Notes: generated by a model from the sequence alone, not told the origin. A stretch of DNA of 9,512 bases from Alphaproteobacteria bacterium (GCA_028293055.1 JAQGLD010000241.1:1-9512); one strand, 5' to 3'. Counted from the first letter of the stretch, positions 1 through 7,017 are shown. Translations and numbers: made by a program.

Positions 1-51
1 CTCGACGACATTGGCGCCTAGGCCGACGATTCCCAAGCGAGCAATCGCCAA
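1..51 (-). CDS. N-terminus of a Rossmann-fold oxidoreductase, probably Gfo/Idh/MocA family (partial, runs off left edge)
   Basis: Only 17 codons lie inside the window. Read leftward from a TTG at 51 they give (M)AIARLGIVGLGANVVE, a beta strand followed by a glycine-rich GxG turn, as at the N-terminus of NAD(P)-binding Gfo/Idh/MocA proteins. The frame is closed by a TGA at 70-72, so the start must lie within the next six codons, and TTG is the only plausible initiator. A GGA six bases upstream and an AGGA slightly further away are modest ribosome-binding candidates. It follows the complete Gfo/Idh/MocA gene on the same strand after 58 bp and looks like the next operon member. The family call rests on very few residues plus context; another Rossmann dehydrogenase is possible. 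Confidence 0.55.
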   Translation of the reverse strand, partial: MAIARLGIVGLGANVVE

Positions 52-109
52 TGCGAGTCCGTTCCTGGTTCAAGCGCAGGCGACGAAGCAGTGTAGCAAC
101 CGCGGTAGC

Positions 110-1153
110 TCAAGCCGCGGTCGGCCGTCGCAGGTTATCAATCGCCAGCCACTCGCCGCCAGCGGCGCTCGAAGCCATGGCGCCCTCCATGAGAAGCGCG
201 CACATGACAGCGTCTCCAAGATTGCTCGCCGCCCGGCCGGCTACGACATTCAAGAAATCTTGGCCGATACCGGCAAACCAGTCTGGGTGATGCGACCCTG
301 CAGCGAGCGAAGGCGGGCAATCCCAGCGATGAACGCCGTCCGCGTCGTGAAGCCGGACCTCCGCGCCGTCGACCTCGATCCGGCCGCCATCGCCGGTGAT
401 GTTGACGCGGTTCGAGCGCTCGTCGGCGGCCCAGGTCAGATGGATATGCCCCTCGATCTTGCCGAAGGCGATGTCGAGCACTGCCGTGTCTTCGACCGCC
501 CAGGCGCGATGGCGTCTTTTCTCGAGCCGCGCCGAAATCGCGTCCGGCGCGGCGGCTGCCCAGCGCGCGACACAATAGGCGGCGTGCCAGCCATGGTCGA
601 ACAGGATGCCGCCCCCCGCCACCTCAGGATCCATCCGCCAGTTGACCGATCCGGGCTCGTCGACCGCCACCGCGGGGCAGGTCCGGCTCGTGTCCCACGA
701 GATGCAGTGGACGTTGCCGACCGCGCCTTTGGCCAGCAGGGCGGACACTTTGCGGCAGACCGGCGCCTTCAGCCAGTTGTGCACCACATGGACGTGGCGG
801 CCCGCGGCCCGGGCCCTGCCGGCGATCCGCAGCGCGTCCGGCGCCGAGACCACGAGCGGCTTCTCGCACAGCACGTCCAGGCCGGCGTCGAGCGCCAGCT
901 CGATGCACGCGCCATGGCTGCTCGGCGGGGTACAGATGTCGGCAAAGTCCAGCGTCTCGGCGGCGAGCAGCGCGGCCGCCGTCGGATAGGCCCGGCCTTC
1001 CGGATGCGCGAGGAGGAACATCTCGCGTCGCGACGGCAGCGCGTCGGCGATCGCGACGATATCCGTATCCGGATGCCCTTCCCAGAAGGGCATATGCCCG
1101 GAAGCGGCGACATGGCCGTAGCCGAGGATCGCGCCGCGCAGGGGTCGCGTCAC
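110..1153 (-). CDS. Gfo/Idh/MocA family NAD(P)-dependent oxidoreductase
   Basis: Predicted 347-residue cytosolic dehydrogenase, the usual length for the family. These enzymes oxidise or reduce hydroxyl/keto groups of sugars, cyclitols and similar substrates. The N-terminal Rossmann fold has the dinucleotide turn G11-Y-G13-H-V-A16, and D37 at the end of the second strand favours NAD over NADP. The hallmark E97-K98-P99 motif follows, with K98 the expected catalytic lysine. The C-terminal domain carries the G180-G-G-I-L-F-D186-H-G-W-H190 signature; D186 and H190 correspond to the catalytic or substrate-binding pair. It begins with GTG one base after the aminotransferase stop, with no clear Shine-Dalgarno sequence, so it is probably translated by coupling. 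Next to an aminotransferase, its likely job is to make (or use) the ketone that is aminated. The substrate cannot be read from the sequence. Confidence 0.93.
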   Translation of the reverse strand: MTRPLRGAILGYGHVAASGHMPFWEGHPDTDIVAIADALPSRREMFLLAHPEGRAYPTAAALLAAETLDFADICTPPSSHGACIELALDAGLDVLCEKPLVVSAPDALRIAGRARAAGRHVHVVHNWLKAPVCRKVSALLAKGAVGNVHCISWDTSRTCPAVAVDEPGSVNWRMDPEVAGGGILFDHGWHAAYCVARWAAAAPDAISARLEKRRHRAWAVEDTAVLDIAFGKIEGHIHLTWAADERSNRVNITGDGGRIEVDGAEVRLHDADGVHRWDCPPSLAAGSHHPDWFAGIGQDFLNVVAGRAASNLGDAVMCALLMEGAMASSAAGGEWLAIDNLRRPTAA

Positions 1154-1154
1154 G

Positions 1155-2531
1155 TCACTGCAGCCGGAAGCGCTGCTCGACCGCGGTCAGCGCCTCCTCA
1201 AATATATCGAGACCGTGCAGCGCTTCGGCCTCGGTGATCACCAGCGGCGGATTGATGCGGATGTTATGCGAATAGGACATCGTGATGAGACCGCGCCGCA
1301 GGCAATCCTGGAACAAGGCAAACGTGATCGCGCGCTCGAGCGGCTCCTTGCTCGTCCGGTCGGCGACCAGCTCGACCCCGATCAGCAGCCCGCGACCGCG
1401 AACGTCGCCGATACAGCGATGCCGCTCCTGCATCTCGCGCAGCCGGGCGAGCATCGCCGCGCCGACCGCGGCGGCATTTCCGACCAGCGCCTCCTCAACG
1501 ATCGCCTCGACCGCGGCTAGGCCGGCAGTCGCCGCAAGCGGATTGCCCCCGTAGCTCGAGGAACTCCCGCTCGGTTCGCCGAAGGGCTTGGCCGACATCG
1601 CCTGGAGGGATGATGCGAGCCCACTCAGGGGGAAGCCGCCACCCATGCCCTTGCCGAGCGTCATGACGTCAGGAATTGTGCCGGACTGCTCGCAGGCGAA
1701 CATCGTCCCGGTACGGCCGAAGCCGGTCAGGACCTCGTCGGCGATGAGCAGGGCGTCGAACTCCTGCGCGATCGCCTTGACCGCTGGGAGGAAGTCGTCA
1801 GGCGGAATGACGTTGCCGGCGGTGCCCTGCATCGGCTCGATCAGTATCGCGGCGAGCTGGTGCCGCGTGGCGGTCTTGATCATCGCTCGCAGGTGCTCGG
1901 CGCAGGCGAGGCCGCAAGTCGGTTGCTGCATATTCCAGGGGCAGTGGTAGCAATTGGCGTAAGGCGCGAGGTGCACGCCCGACGCGCCGGGACCCAGATT
2001 CTGGTGCGAGCTACCGCCGAGGAACGGCGCAACTCCGCCCGTCTTGCCGTGGAACCCGCCCCAGAAGCCGACGAACTCGTATTTGCCGGTGACCGACTTG
2101 GCGAGGCGCATCGCGGCCTCGACGGCTTCGGCGCCGCCCGAGAAGAGCTGCACATGGGTCAGGCCGGGCGGCAGCACGCTGCGCAGGAGCTTCAGGAAGC
2201 GCGCGCGGTTCTCGGTCGCGAAGCTGCCGAAGGTGGCGCGGCCGAGCTGCTGGCGCAGCTTCTCCACATAACGCGGATGGCCGTGGCCGAGGCTGCCGAC
2301 GGCGATGCCCGCGATGAAATCCAGATATTCGGCGCCGTCCGCATCGACGATCGTGCAGCCATGGGCGTGATCGACGGCGAGCTGCGAATAGAGGGCGATC
2401 GACTGCAGGCCCGGTGCCATCACCTCGGCCTCGGCAGCGAAGATCGCTTTCGATCGCGGCCCCGGCACGGGCCGCGGATCGCCAATCGCCACCTTTGCTG
2501 GCGCAGGACCGGGGGACATATCGTTCGCCAT
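1155..2531 (-). CDS. Class III (fold type I) PLP-dependent aminotransferase with a four-cysteine motif
   Basis: 458 residues, the normal length for class III aminotransferases, which move an amino group onto or off an aldehyde or ketone, often at an omega carbon. Visible signatures are the phosphate-cup stretch around S131-G-G-A-E135, D265-E-V-L-T-G-F-G-R-T in which D265 pairs with the PLP pyridine nitrogen, and T-L-G-K294-G-M-G-G-G in which K294 forms the Schiff base. All active-site residues appear intact. Residues 194-210 hold a CxxC-x8-CxxxC pattern (C194, C197, C206, C210), like the cysteine cluster of some archaeal class III aminotransferases. The ATG at 2531 has GGAG five bases upstream, inside the end of the preceding ATP-grasp gene (2-bp gap), which settles the start although the frame stays open further upstream. 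With the adjacent dehydrogenase it suggests oxidation followed by transamination of a head group. The exact substrate is unknown. Confidence 0.93.
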   Translation of the reverse strand: MANDMSPGPAPAKVAIGDPRPVPGPRSKAIFAAEAEVMAPGLQSIALYSQLAVDHAHGCTIVDADGAEYLDFIAGIAVGSLGHGHPRYVEKLRQQLGRATFGSFATENRARFLKLLRSVLPPGLTHVQLFSGGAEAVEAAMRLAKSVTGKYEFVGFWGGFHGKTGGVAPFLGGSSHQNLGPGASGVHLAPYANCYHCPWNMQQPTCGLACAEHLRAMIKTATRHQLAAILIEPMQGTAGNVIPPDDFLPAVKAIAQEFDALLIADEVLTGFGRTGTMFACEQSGTIPDVMTLGKGMGGGFPLSGLASSLQAMSAKPFGEPSGSSSSYGGNPLAATAGLAAVEAIVEEALVGNAAAVGAAMLARLREMQERHRCIGDVRGRGLLIGVELVADRTSKEPLERAITFALFQDCLRRGLITMSYSHNIRINPPLVITEAEALHGLDIFEEALTAVEQRFRLQ

Positions 2532-2533
2532 TG

Positions 2534-3394
2534 TTACTCCATTTCGGACGCTGCAAAGGGTGAGTCGAGGCGGGCTGCCGCGAAAGCATGGGCAAGGTGC
2601 CGTCCGATGGCGGCCGCCGCCTCGGCCCGGCAGCGCGCGAAGCTCGGCCAGGCGTTGAGGTCGATGATCTGCGGCGCGCCGTCGGCCCCAACGATGGCAT
2701 CGCCGCCGAATACCGCGGCACCGAGCGCGCCCGCGGCGGCGAAGGCCGCGCGCTGCAGGGCCTCGCGCGTGAAGGCATGGCCGGCGAGCCGCTGGTCCTT
2801 GTGATGGAACCAGTGGAACCAGGCGGGATCCGCACCACCGCCGGCGACGCCGTAGAATTTGACGAGGTCGCCCGGGATATGAGCCTGCACGACCACCGCC
2901 TCGATTCCGCGCTTCGCGAAGCCGGCGAGCGCCGACCGCCATTGGGCATCCGAGCCGGCGAACACGACATCGTCCGTCTGGGTCGCGTGGAAATCCGGCC
3001 GCTTGACCCAGACCGGAATCCCCGGAGCGGCGGCCGGCGCGCGGGTGTCCACGATCCGACTGACCGGTGACGGCACGCCGCAGACCGCGAAGAGCTCCGC
3101 CGTTCGCCTCCGATAGGTGTTGCGGACGGCCTGCGGCGTGTTGACGACCGGCACGCCGGCTTGGGCCGCTTCGGCCAGCCGGCGTATGATCCCGTCCTGC
3201 TCGCACATGGCAAAGATCCCGGCACCCGGCGACGCGAAGGCGGCGTCCGCAGCGCCGGCCGGGAGCAGCTCGGCGACGAGATCATAGTCGAGCAGTGCAA
3301 CCGCGACCGCGTCCAGGATCGCCCTGTCGTCATCGACCCTACCGGGCGAATGCGGCCGCTCGCGGTAGATCCCCCAGCACCGGCGCTTCGCCAT
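2534..3394 (-). CDS. ATP-grasp fold protein, putative carboxylate-amine ligase
   Basis: 286 residues. ATP-grasp enzymes activate a carboxylate as an acyl phosphate and join it to an amine or other nucleophile. The N-terminal about 100 residues look like a pre-grasp domain (P-V-V-N-T-P-Q-A-V-R-N-T near 82-93 resembles the family's entry strand). V-W-V-K131-R-P supplies the ATP-binding lysine, Q170-A-H-I-P-G the hinge strand before the second lysine-bearing strand (K179), and G-G-D232...I-I-D245-L-N247-A-W-P the Mg-binding acidic strand ending in the typical (D/E)xN. The start is chosen at ATG 3394, seven bases after GGAG and overlapping the previous stop as TGATG; GTG at 3397 is in frame and would give one more residue. 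It is not assignable to a named ligase. Lying just before the aminotransferase, it may acylate the newly formed amine. Confidence 0.85.
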   Translation of the reverse strand: MAKRRCWGIYRERPHSPGRVDDDRAILDAVAVALLDYDLVAELLPAGAADAAFASPGAGIFAMCEQDGIIRRLAEAAQAGVPVVNTPQAVRNTYRRRTAELFAVCGVPSPVSRIVDTRAPAAAPGIPVWVKRPDFHATQTDDVVFAGSDAQWRSALAGFAKRGIEAVVVQAHIPGDLVKFYGVAGGGADPAWFHWFHHKDQRLAGHAFTREALQRAAFAAAGALGAAVFGGDAIVGADGAPQIIDLNAWPSFARCRAEAAAAIGRHLAHAFAAARLDSPFAASEME

Positions 3395-4104
3395 CACAGG
3401 TCTCCGCCCAGCACGGACCAGGACGAGACGGCCCGTTCCGCCTGGACGAGATCGTGCGGGCGATCGACGTCGAGCACCTGGTGCAGGTCGATACCATAGA
3501 CCTTGTGGCCTTCATCCACGAGCCGCGCGAGATAATCGCGAAGCCGCGGGAATTCTTCTCCCGCGAGCGCGGGCATCTGCGCCGGGAGCGCGTATAATCC
3601 GGCCGTGACATGCGCCGCCGGCGCACCGCCGAGGCGCCGAATGCGGCCGTCGGCCGGATCCATCTCTGCCCACAGCGGCGCTTCGTCGTCGACATGGCGC
3701 GTCAGCCCGAGGCCGATCGCGTCCGGCGGCAACTGCGCCGCGGCGACGAGGAAGCGCGCGAACTCGGCGGCCGGCATCAGCGCGTCGACCGTCGTGATCA
3801 CCGCCCGCGCACCGGCCAGCCAGCCGGCGAGCAGCGCGAAGCTGGCGAAGGACGAGGGCGTGGTGCGGATGATGAGATGGATCGAGGGAGGCGGTCGCCG
3901 CGCCGCGATGTGGTTCCTGCAATCGACGCTGCTCTCGTTGATGAGCACCGACACCTGCTCGAGGCCATTCGTCGCAAAGCGGTCGAGAGCATGGTCGATC
4001 AGCGGCAGGCCAGCGACCGGCAGCATCGCCTTGCTCCCCATCCAACCGCCCGAACGGAGCCGCTCGCCGTGGCCGGCGGCGATGATGCCGCCACGGAAGG
4101 TCAT
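3394..4104 (-). CDS. GT-A fold NTP transferase (sugar-phosphate / alcohol-phosphate nucleotidyltransferase family)
   Basis: 236 residues. The N-terminus I-I-A-A-G-H-G-E-R-L-R (7-17) followed by S-K25-A-M-L-P-V-A-G is the nucleotide-binding loop and lysine of the MobA-like/NTP_transferase superfamily, which converts a phosphate ester plus NTP into an NDP-activated compound and pyrophosphate. T-T-V-D107 is the metal-binding aspartate, and V-L-D-V-D-R-P near the C-terminus matches the closing strand of cytidylyl/uridylyltransferases. The ATG at 4104 places the first strand right at the N-terminus; a TTG at 4116 overlapping the HAD stop (TTGA), with GGAG eight bases upstream, is a credible alternative adding four residues. 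Since the operon also has a CDP-alcohol phosphatidyltransferase, CTP is the likely nucleotide; this is inference from context. It may supply the CDP-activated head group. Confidence 0.88.
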   Translation of the reverse strand: MTFRGGIIAAGHGERLRSGGWMGSKAMLPVAGLPLIDHALDRFATNGLEQVSVLINESSVDCRNHIAARRPPPSIHLIIRTTPSSFASFALLAGWLAGARAVITTVDALMPAAEFARFLVAAAQLPPDAIGLGLTRHVDDEAPLWAEMDPADGRIRRLGGAPAAHVTAGLYALPAQMPALAGEEFPRLRDYLARLVDEGHKVYGIDLHQVLDVDRPHDLVQAERAVSSWSVLGGDL

Positions 4105-4112
4105 ACCGGCAT

Positions 4113-4814
4113 TCAAAGCAGGAGCTCCGCGAGCTGATCAAGCCGCGCGATCGCGATTTGCGACCCTCCGGCGGCATCTTGCGCTTCGACAGGCGCGATC
4201 CAGACGAAGCGAAGCCCGCACCCTCTGGCCCCGTCGCCGTCGCGCCGCAGCGAATCCCCGATCATCACGGTCGTCTCCGGCCGGGCGCCGAGCGGATCCA
4301 TCGCCGCGCGAAAGATCGCCGCGTCGGGCTTGCCAACGCCGACGCGCTCGCTGTCGGCGATCGCGTCGAACACGTCGTCCAGGCCCAGGCCATGGCAGAC
4401 CGCCGCGAGGTTGCCGTAGAAGTTCGACACGATCCCCAGTTGATATCGCCTGCGCAGCGCCTCCAAAGTGGCGCGGTTGCGTCGAAGCGTCGCGTGGGAT
4501 GCTTCCAGAAATGCGTCCGCCACCCGCGACAGCCGCTGCGGATCGGCGCCGAGAGCCTGCGTCGCCGCCTGCTCGATGTTGCCGACCAGTTGCCGCACCG
4601 TCTCGGCGAGGTCGGCCTGCTTGTCCAATGTCCCGACCAGGGCATCGTCGGCGTCGTAGAAGAGCCGGTCGAACCGGTAGGCCGGGAGCTCCAACCCCTC
4701 GTCGCGGTAGAGCGCCTGGAAGCGCTCCTTCCAAGCCACCCCGTCGGAATCGAGCGTGCCGCCATAGTCGAACAGCAGACAGTCGCCGGAGGTAGGCCCG
4801 GTGACCGCCCTCAT
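4113..4814 (-). CDS. HAD-superfamily hydrolase-like protein, second motif-I aspartate replaced by Gly
   Basis: 233 residues, with the length and layout of a subfamily I HAD enzyme carrying a helical cap (roughly residues 25-115). Motif I is F-D16-Y-G18-G-T-L-D: the nucleophile D16 is present, but the usual second aspartate, the general acid/base of phosphatases, is Gly18. Motif II is I-V-S130-N131, motif III K162-P-D, and motif IV G-D187-S-L-R-R-D192, all intact. The start ATG overlaps the stop of the phosphatidyltransferase as ATGA, so the two are translationally coupled, and the stop lies 8 bp before the nucleotidyltransferase. It could dephosphorylate a phosphorylated head-group intermediate, but the Gly18 change leaves open a phosphonatase- or dehalogenase-like reaction, a slow phosphatase, or a non-hydrolytic role. 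Confidence 0.9.
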   Translation of the reverse strand: MRAVTGPTSGDCLLFDYGGTLDSDGVAWKERFQALYRDEGLELPAYRFDRLFYDADDALVGTLDKQADLAETVRQLVGNIEQAATQALGADPQRLSRVADAFLEASHATLRRNRATLEALRRRYQLGIVSNFYGNLAAVCHGLGLDDVFDAIADSERVGVGKPDAAIFRAAMDPLGARPETTVMIGDSLRRDGDGARGCGLRFVWIAPVEAQDAAGGSQIAIARLDQLAELLL

Positions 4815-5827
4815 CCGGCAAACCGCGTGCTGCAATGGGCAGCCTGCGCGGCGAAGCCCTCGATCTCCAGCGCCAGCGCGCCATCCTTGCGCGCCTGGAT
4901 CAAGACCAGTGGCGCGAGCGCCAGGATCAGGAGCAGGTCGAACGCGAAGACGAGCGACAGGCCCCAGTGCGCGCCCGGGAGATTCGGCGCAAGGAAGGGG
5001 GCGAGGCCGCAAAGCAGCACGGCCATCGTGTGGCTGTTGGGCGCAAACACCGTCCAAGCCTTGAGCAGGGCTCCCATCCGCTGGTGATAGCGCTGCGCGA
5101 ACCACTGGCGCCGTTCCGGATAGGGTTCGACCGATTGCTGGTGCAGCTCGAGAAGGGAGACGCTGCTCGCGAGCCACCGCCGCTGCCTTCCGCAATAGCT
5201 CCGTCGCATCGCGCGCAAAGCCTGCGGCCACCAGCCCTCGCCGCGGGCGCGCGCGGCGCCCTGCTCGATGCGCAGGAGATCGGGCTGCTCGCGCAGCACG
5301 CGCCCGCGGCCCGTGACGAAATGGATGAACAGCTGTCGCTCGAAATCGACCAGAGACGACTGAATCGAGTGCGACAGGCCGGCGAGGAGCATCACGCTCG
5401 CTGCCACGGCCAGCGATCGGCCTTCGCGGACGACGATGATGGCGGCCGCGAGGTAGACGAGCCCGAACGAGAGGGTGTCGCAAAAGCCGTCCAAGGTTTC
5501 GCCCAGCTCCGACGTGCGCTTCGTTGCGCGTGCCAGTTGCCCGTCGGCGCTGTCGAGGATCCCGCTCAGCAGGAACAACGCCGAGGCCGCGAGCGCGCCC
5601 GCGAGCGTCGGGATCAGCAGATAGGCGGCCGCGGCGCCGGCCGCCGGGACGACGGACAGCCAGGACACGTGGTTCGGCGTCAACCGGGTTCGGCTCAAGA
5701 CGGTCGCGAGCTTGCCGCCAAGGGGTGTGTAGAAGTGCCGATCGAAGACGCCTTCGACCTCCGGAGGCTTGCCCGGCGGCTCCTCGAAGTCAGAGCATGT
5801 TTCGGCAAGTAGGGAGATCAGTCGCAC
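4811..5827 (-). CDS. CDP-alcohol phosphatidyltransferase family membrane protein with a long cytosolic insertion
   Basis: 338 residues. The complete family motif is present: D92-S-A-D95-G96-Q-L-A99-R100-x8-G109-x3-D113-x3-D117. These aspartates bind metal and the CDP-alcohol, so the enzyme should transfer a phospho-alcohol from a CDP derivative to another alcohol, releasing CMP. L-T-P-N-H-V-S (49-55) is the usual entry to the first helix. Hydrophobic segments lie near 54-72, 74-91, 118-133, 139-156, 267-281 and 288-310. Between the fourth and fifth is a hydrophilic, Arg/Gln-rich stretch of about 100 residues (162-262), so the protein is much longer than the roughly 200 residues of PgsA-type enzymes. 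I place the start at GTG 5827; no ATG, TTG or other GTG lies in frame between it and the end of the upstream gene, although the frame stays open. The partner alcohol is unknown. Confidence 0.9.
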   Translation of the reverse strand: MRLISLLAETCSDFEEPPGKPPEVEGVFDRHFYTPLGGKLATVLSRTRLTPNHVSWLSVVPAAGAAAAYLLIPTLAGALAASALFLLSGILDSADGQLARATKRTSELGETLDGFCDTLSFGLVYLAAAIIVVREGRSLAVAASVMLLAGLSHSIQSSLVDFERQLFIHFVTGRGRVLREQPDLLRIEQGAARARGEGWWPQALRAMRRSYCGRQRRWLASSVSLLELHQQSVEPYPERRQWFAQRYHQRMGALLKAWTVFAPNSHTMAVLLCGLAPFLAPNLPGAHWGLSLVFAFDLLLILALAPLVLIQARKDGALALEIEGFAAQAAHCSTRFAG

Positions 5828-5894
5828 TCCGCCCGCCTGAGTGCCGGCAGCCTGTATCCCGCGCCGACAGGGCGGCTTCTTCCCGCTGCGCCAT

Positions 5895-6872
5895 TCATGG
5901 CGCGCATTCCGGATTGCGCGAAAACGCGGCCCGGGCCCGAACCTCCATTCGGTGCCAAACGAAGAGACCGGGCGGGCCGAGGATCCACTCGCGGGCGCGG
6001 CGGATGAGTGACAGGGCCAAGGCGACCTGCGGGCCGATCCCGAACATCGCGCAGACCAGAAGATAGCCGCCTTCCTGCACGCCAAGCGCGCCAGGGATCA
6101 GGAAACCGGCGGCGCGGGCGGCATGACCCAGCGCCTCGATGACTATCGCTTCCCGCGCTCCCGCAGCGACGCCTAATATCCTGAGCGCGAAATAGGTCTC
6201 GAGTCCGCCGAGCATCCAGGCCAAAAGGTGGTAAGCGCCGGAAAACAGCATGCGTCGCGGTTGCCGGTAGAGCGCCATGAGCGATTCGTGCAGGCCGGCC
6301 AGCTTTCCCAGCCCGTGCCAGCCGCCGCCTCGGGCGGCCAGCCGCTCGATGAGCCTGAACAGGCCGAGGCGCTGCGCTGCGTAGAGAAGCATCATGGCCA
6401 GCACGCTTCCGGCCACCGCGGCGATCCCTAGGGGAACCGGGTCGCCGGAATGCGGCCCATCGACGAGCAATATCACTGCGCCAAGCGTGAAAATGATCTG
6501 CGTGCTCAATTCGATCGAGATATCGGCGACGATAGAAGCCGCGGCCGCTGTTACGGACGTGTCCCCCACGGCGAGCAAACGGATGCGGATCAAGTCTCCT
6601 CCCACTCGCGCCACCGGCAATAGGGTATTGACCGAGTCGCGGATCCAGCGAAGGCGATACAGCAACCAGAGGCCGGGCGTCGGCCGGCCTAGCAACCGGG
6701 CCCAGCCCATCGTGGCGGCTAAGCTCTGCGGCAGGTGCAGCGCGACGACCAGCAGGATCGACCATTTCGCAGCGAGCAGAATGAGGCCGATTCGCTCTAG
6801 GTCGTTGCCGACGAGCAACGTGACCGCGAGCGCCGTACCAACCAGCGTCGCGACCAAGGCCGGGCCCTTCAT
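5895..6872 (-). CDS. Integral membrane protein of the lysylphosphatidylglycerol synthase TM / flippase-like family
   Basis: 325 residues with about eight hydrophobic segments and very few charges inside them. The C-terminal P260-G-A-L-G-V-Q-E-G-G269 is the characteristic (P/G)GxLGxxEG-type signature of this family (UPF0104/HpnL-like), and an early amphipathic stretch containing R-V-G-G-D-L also fits. Members are the membrane half of MprF or stand-alone proteins thought to translocate lipids; none of the MprF synthase domain is present here. ATG 6872 is chosen because GAGGG lies six bases upstream; ATG 6887 and GTG 6950 are in frame, and the latter would extend the protein to 351 residues with a non-hydrophobic leader. 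It is first in the operon, so a role in moving the operon's lipid product across the inner membrane is likely but inferred. Confidence 0.87.
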   Translation of the reverse strand: MKGPALVATLVGTALAVTLLVGNDLERIGLILLAAKWSILLVVALHLPQSLAATMGWARLLGRPTPGLWLLYRLRWIRDSVNTLLPVARVGGDLIRIRLLAVGDTSVTAAAASIVADISIELSTQIIFTLGAVILLVDGPHSGDPVPLGIAAVAGSVLAMMLLYAAQRLGLFRLIERLAARGGGWHGLGKLAGLHESLMALYRQPRRMLFSGAYHLLAWMLGGLETYFALRILGVAAGAREAIVIEALGHAARAAGFLIPGALGVQEGGYLLVCAMFGIGPQVALALSLIRRAREWILGPPGLFVWHRMEVRARAAFSRNPECAP

Positions 6873-6950
6873 TTCGACCCTCGGCATTGGTGACGCCTGC
6901 TCCACCCGTTCGCATCGGGGGAGACTAGACAAGGGATTGGCATCGATCAC

Positions 6951-6956
6951 ATTACA
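6951..6956 (-). promoter_or_regulatory. Candidate -10 element for the minus-strand operon
   Basis: Read on the minus strand this hexamer is TGTAAT, one mismatch from TATAAT, and it lies 64-79 bp before the two favoured ATG starts of the flippase-like gene. No good -35 box is visible at 16-18 bp; the upstream DNA contains a 9-bp palindrome AACCGGGTT (6975-6983) that might be an operator. Transcription from here would begin near 6943, which would exclude the GTG at 6950 as a start. The assignment is weak. Confidence 0.2.
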
Positions 6957-7017
6957 ACCTGTTCACTGGCTGGGAACCGGGTTGGCAGCGGAGGAAATCG
7001 CCTTACCGCCCATCGGG

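Noticed and set aside
11..1237. Long plus-strand open frame antisense to the Gfo/Idh/MocA gene
   Set aside because: Its product is Arg/Asp/Ala-rich with no recognisable domain, while the minus strand has all family motifs. GC-rich genes commonly leave open antisense frames.
1860..2804. Plus-strand open frame opposite the aminotransferase and ATP-grasp genes
   Set aside because: It crosses two clear minus-strand genes and their junction and shows no domain-like sequence.
2534..3206. Upstream extension of the aminotransferase reading frame
   Set aside because: The extra residues are Arg/Gly-rich and antisensical to the ATP-grasp coding frame; ATG 2531 has a proper GGAG and matches the usual N-terminus.
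3545..3565. Hairpin with perfect 7-bp arms (CGCGGGA / TCCCGCG)
   Set aside because: It is inside coding sequence of the nucleotidyltransferase with no following T-run in either direction, so it is not a terminator; probably chance in GC-rich DNA.
3593..3598. Perfect TATAAT on the plus strand
   Set aside because: It lies inside the nucleotidyltransferase coding sequence, has no -35 partner, and no plus-strand gene follows.
5828..6085. Upstream extension of the phosphatidyltransferase frame to an ATG at 6085
   Set aside because: It would overlap the C-terminal signature region of the flippase-like protein by about 190 bp and encodes a Ser/Arg/Cys-rich stretch unlike this family.
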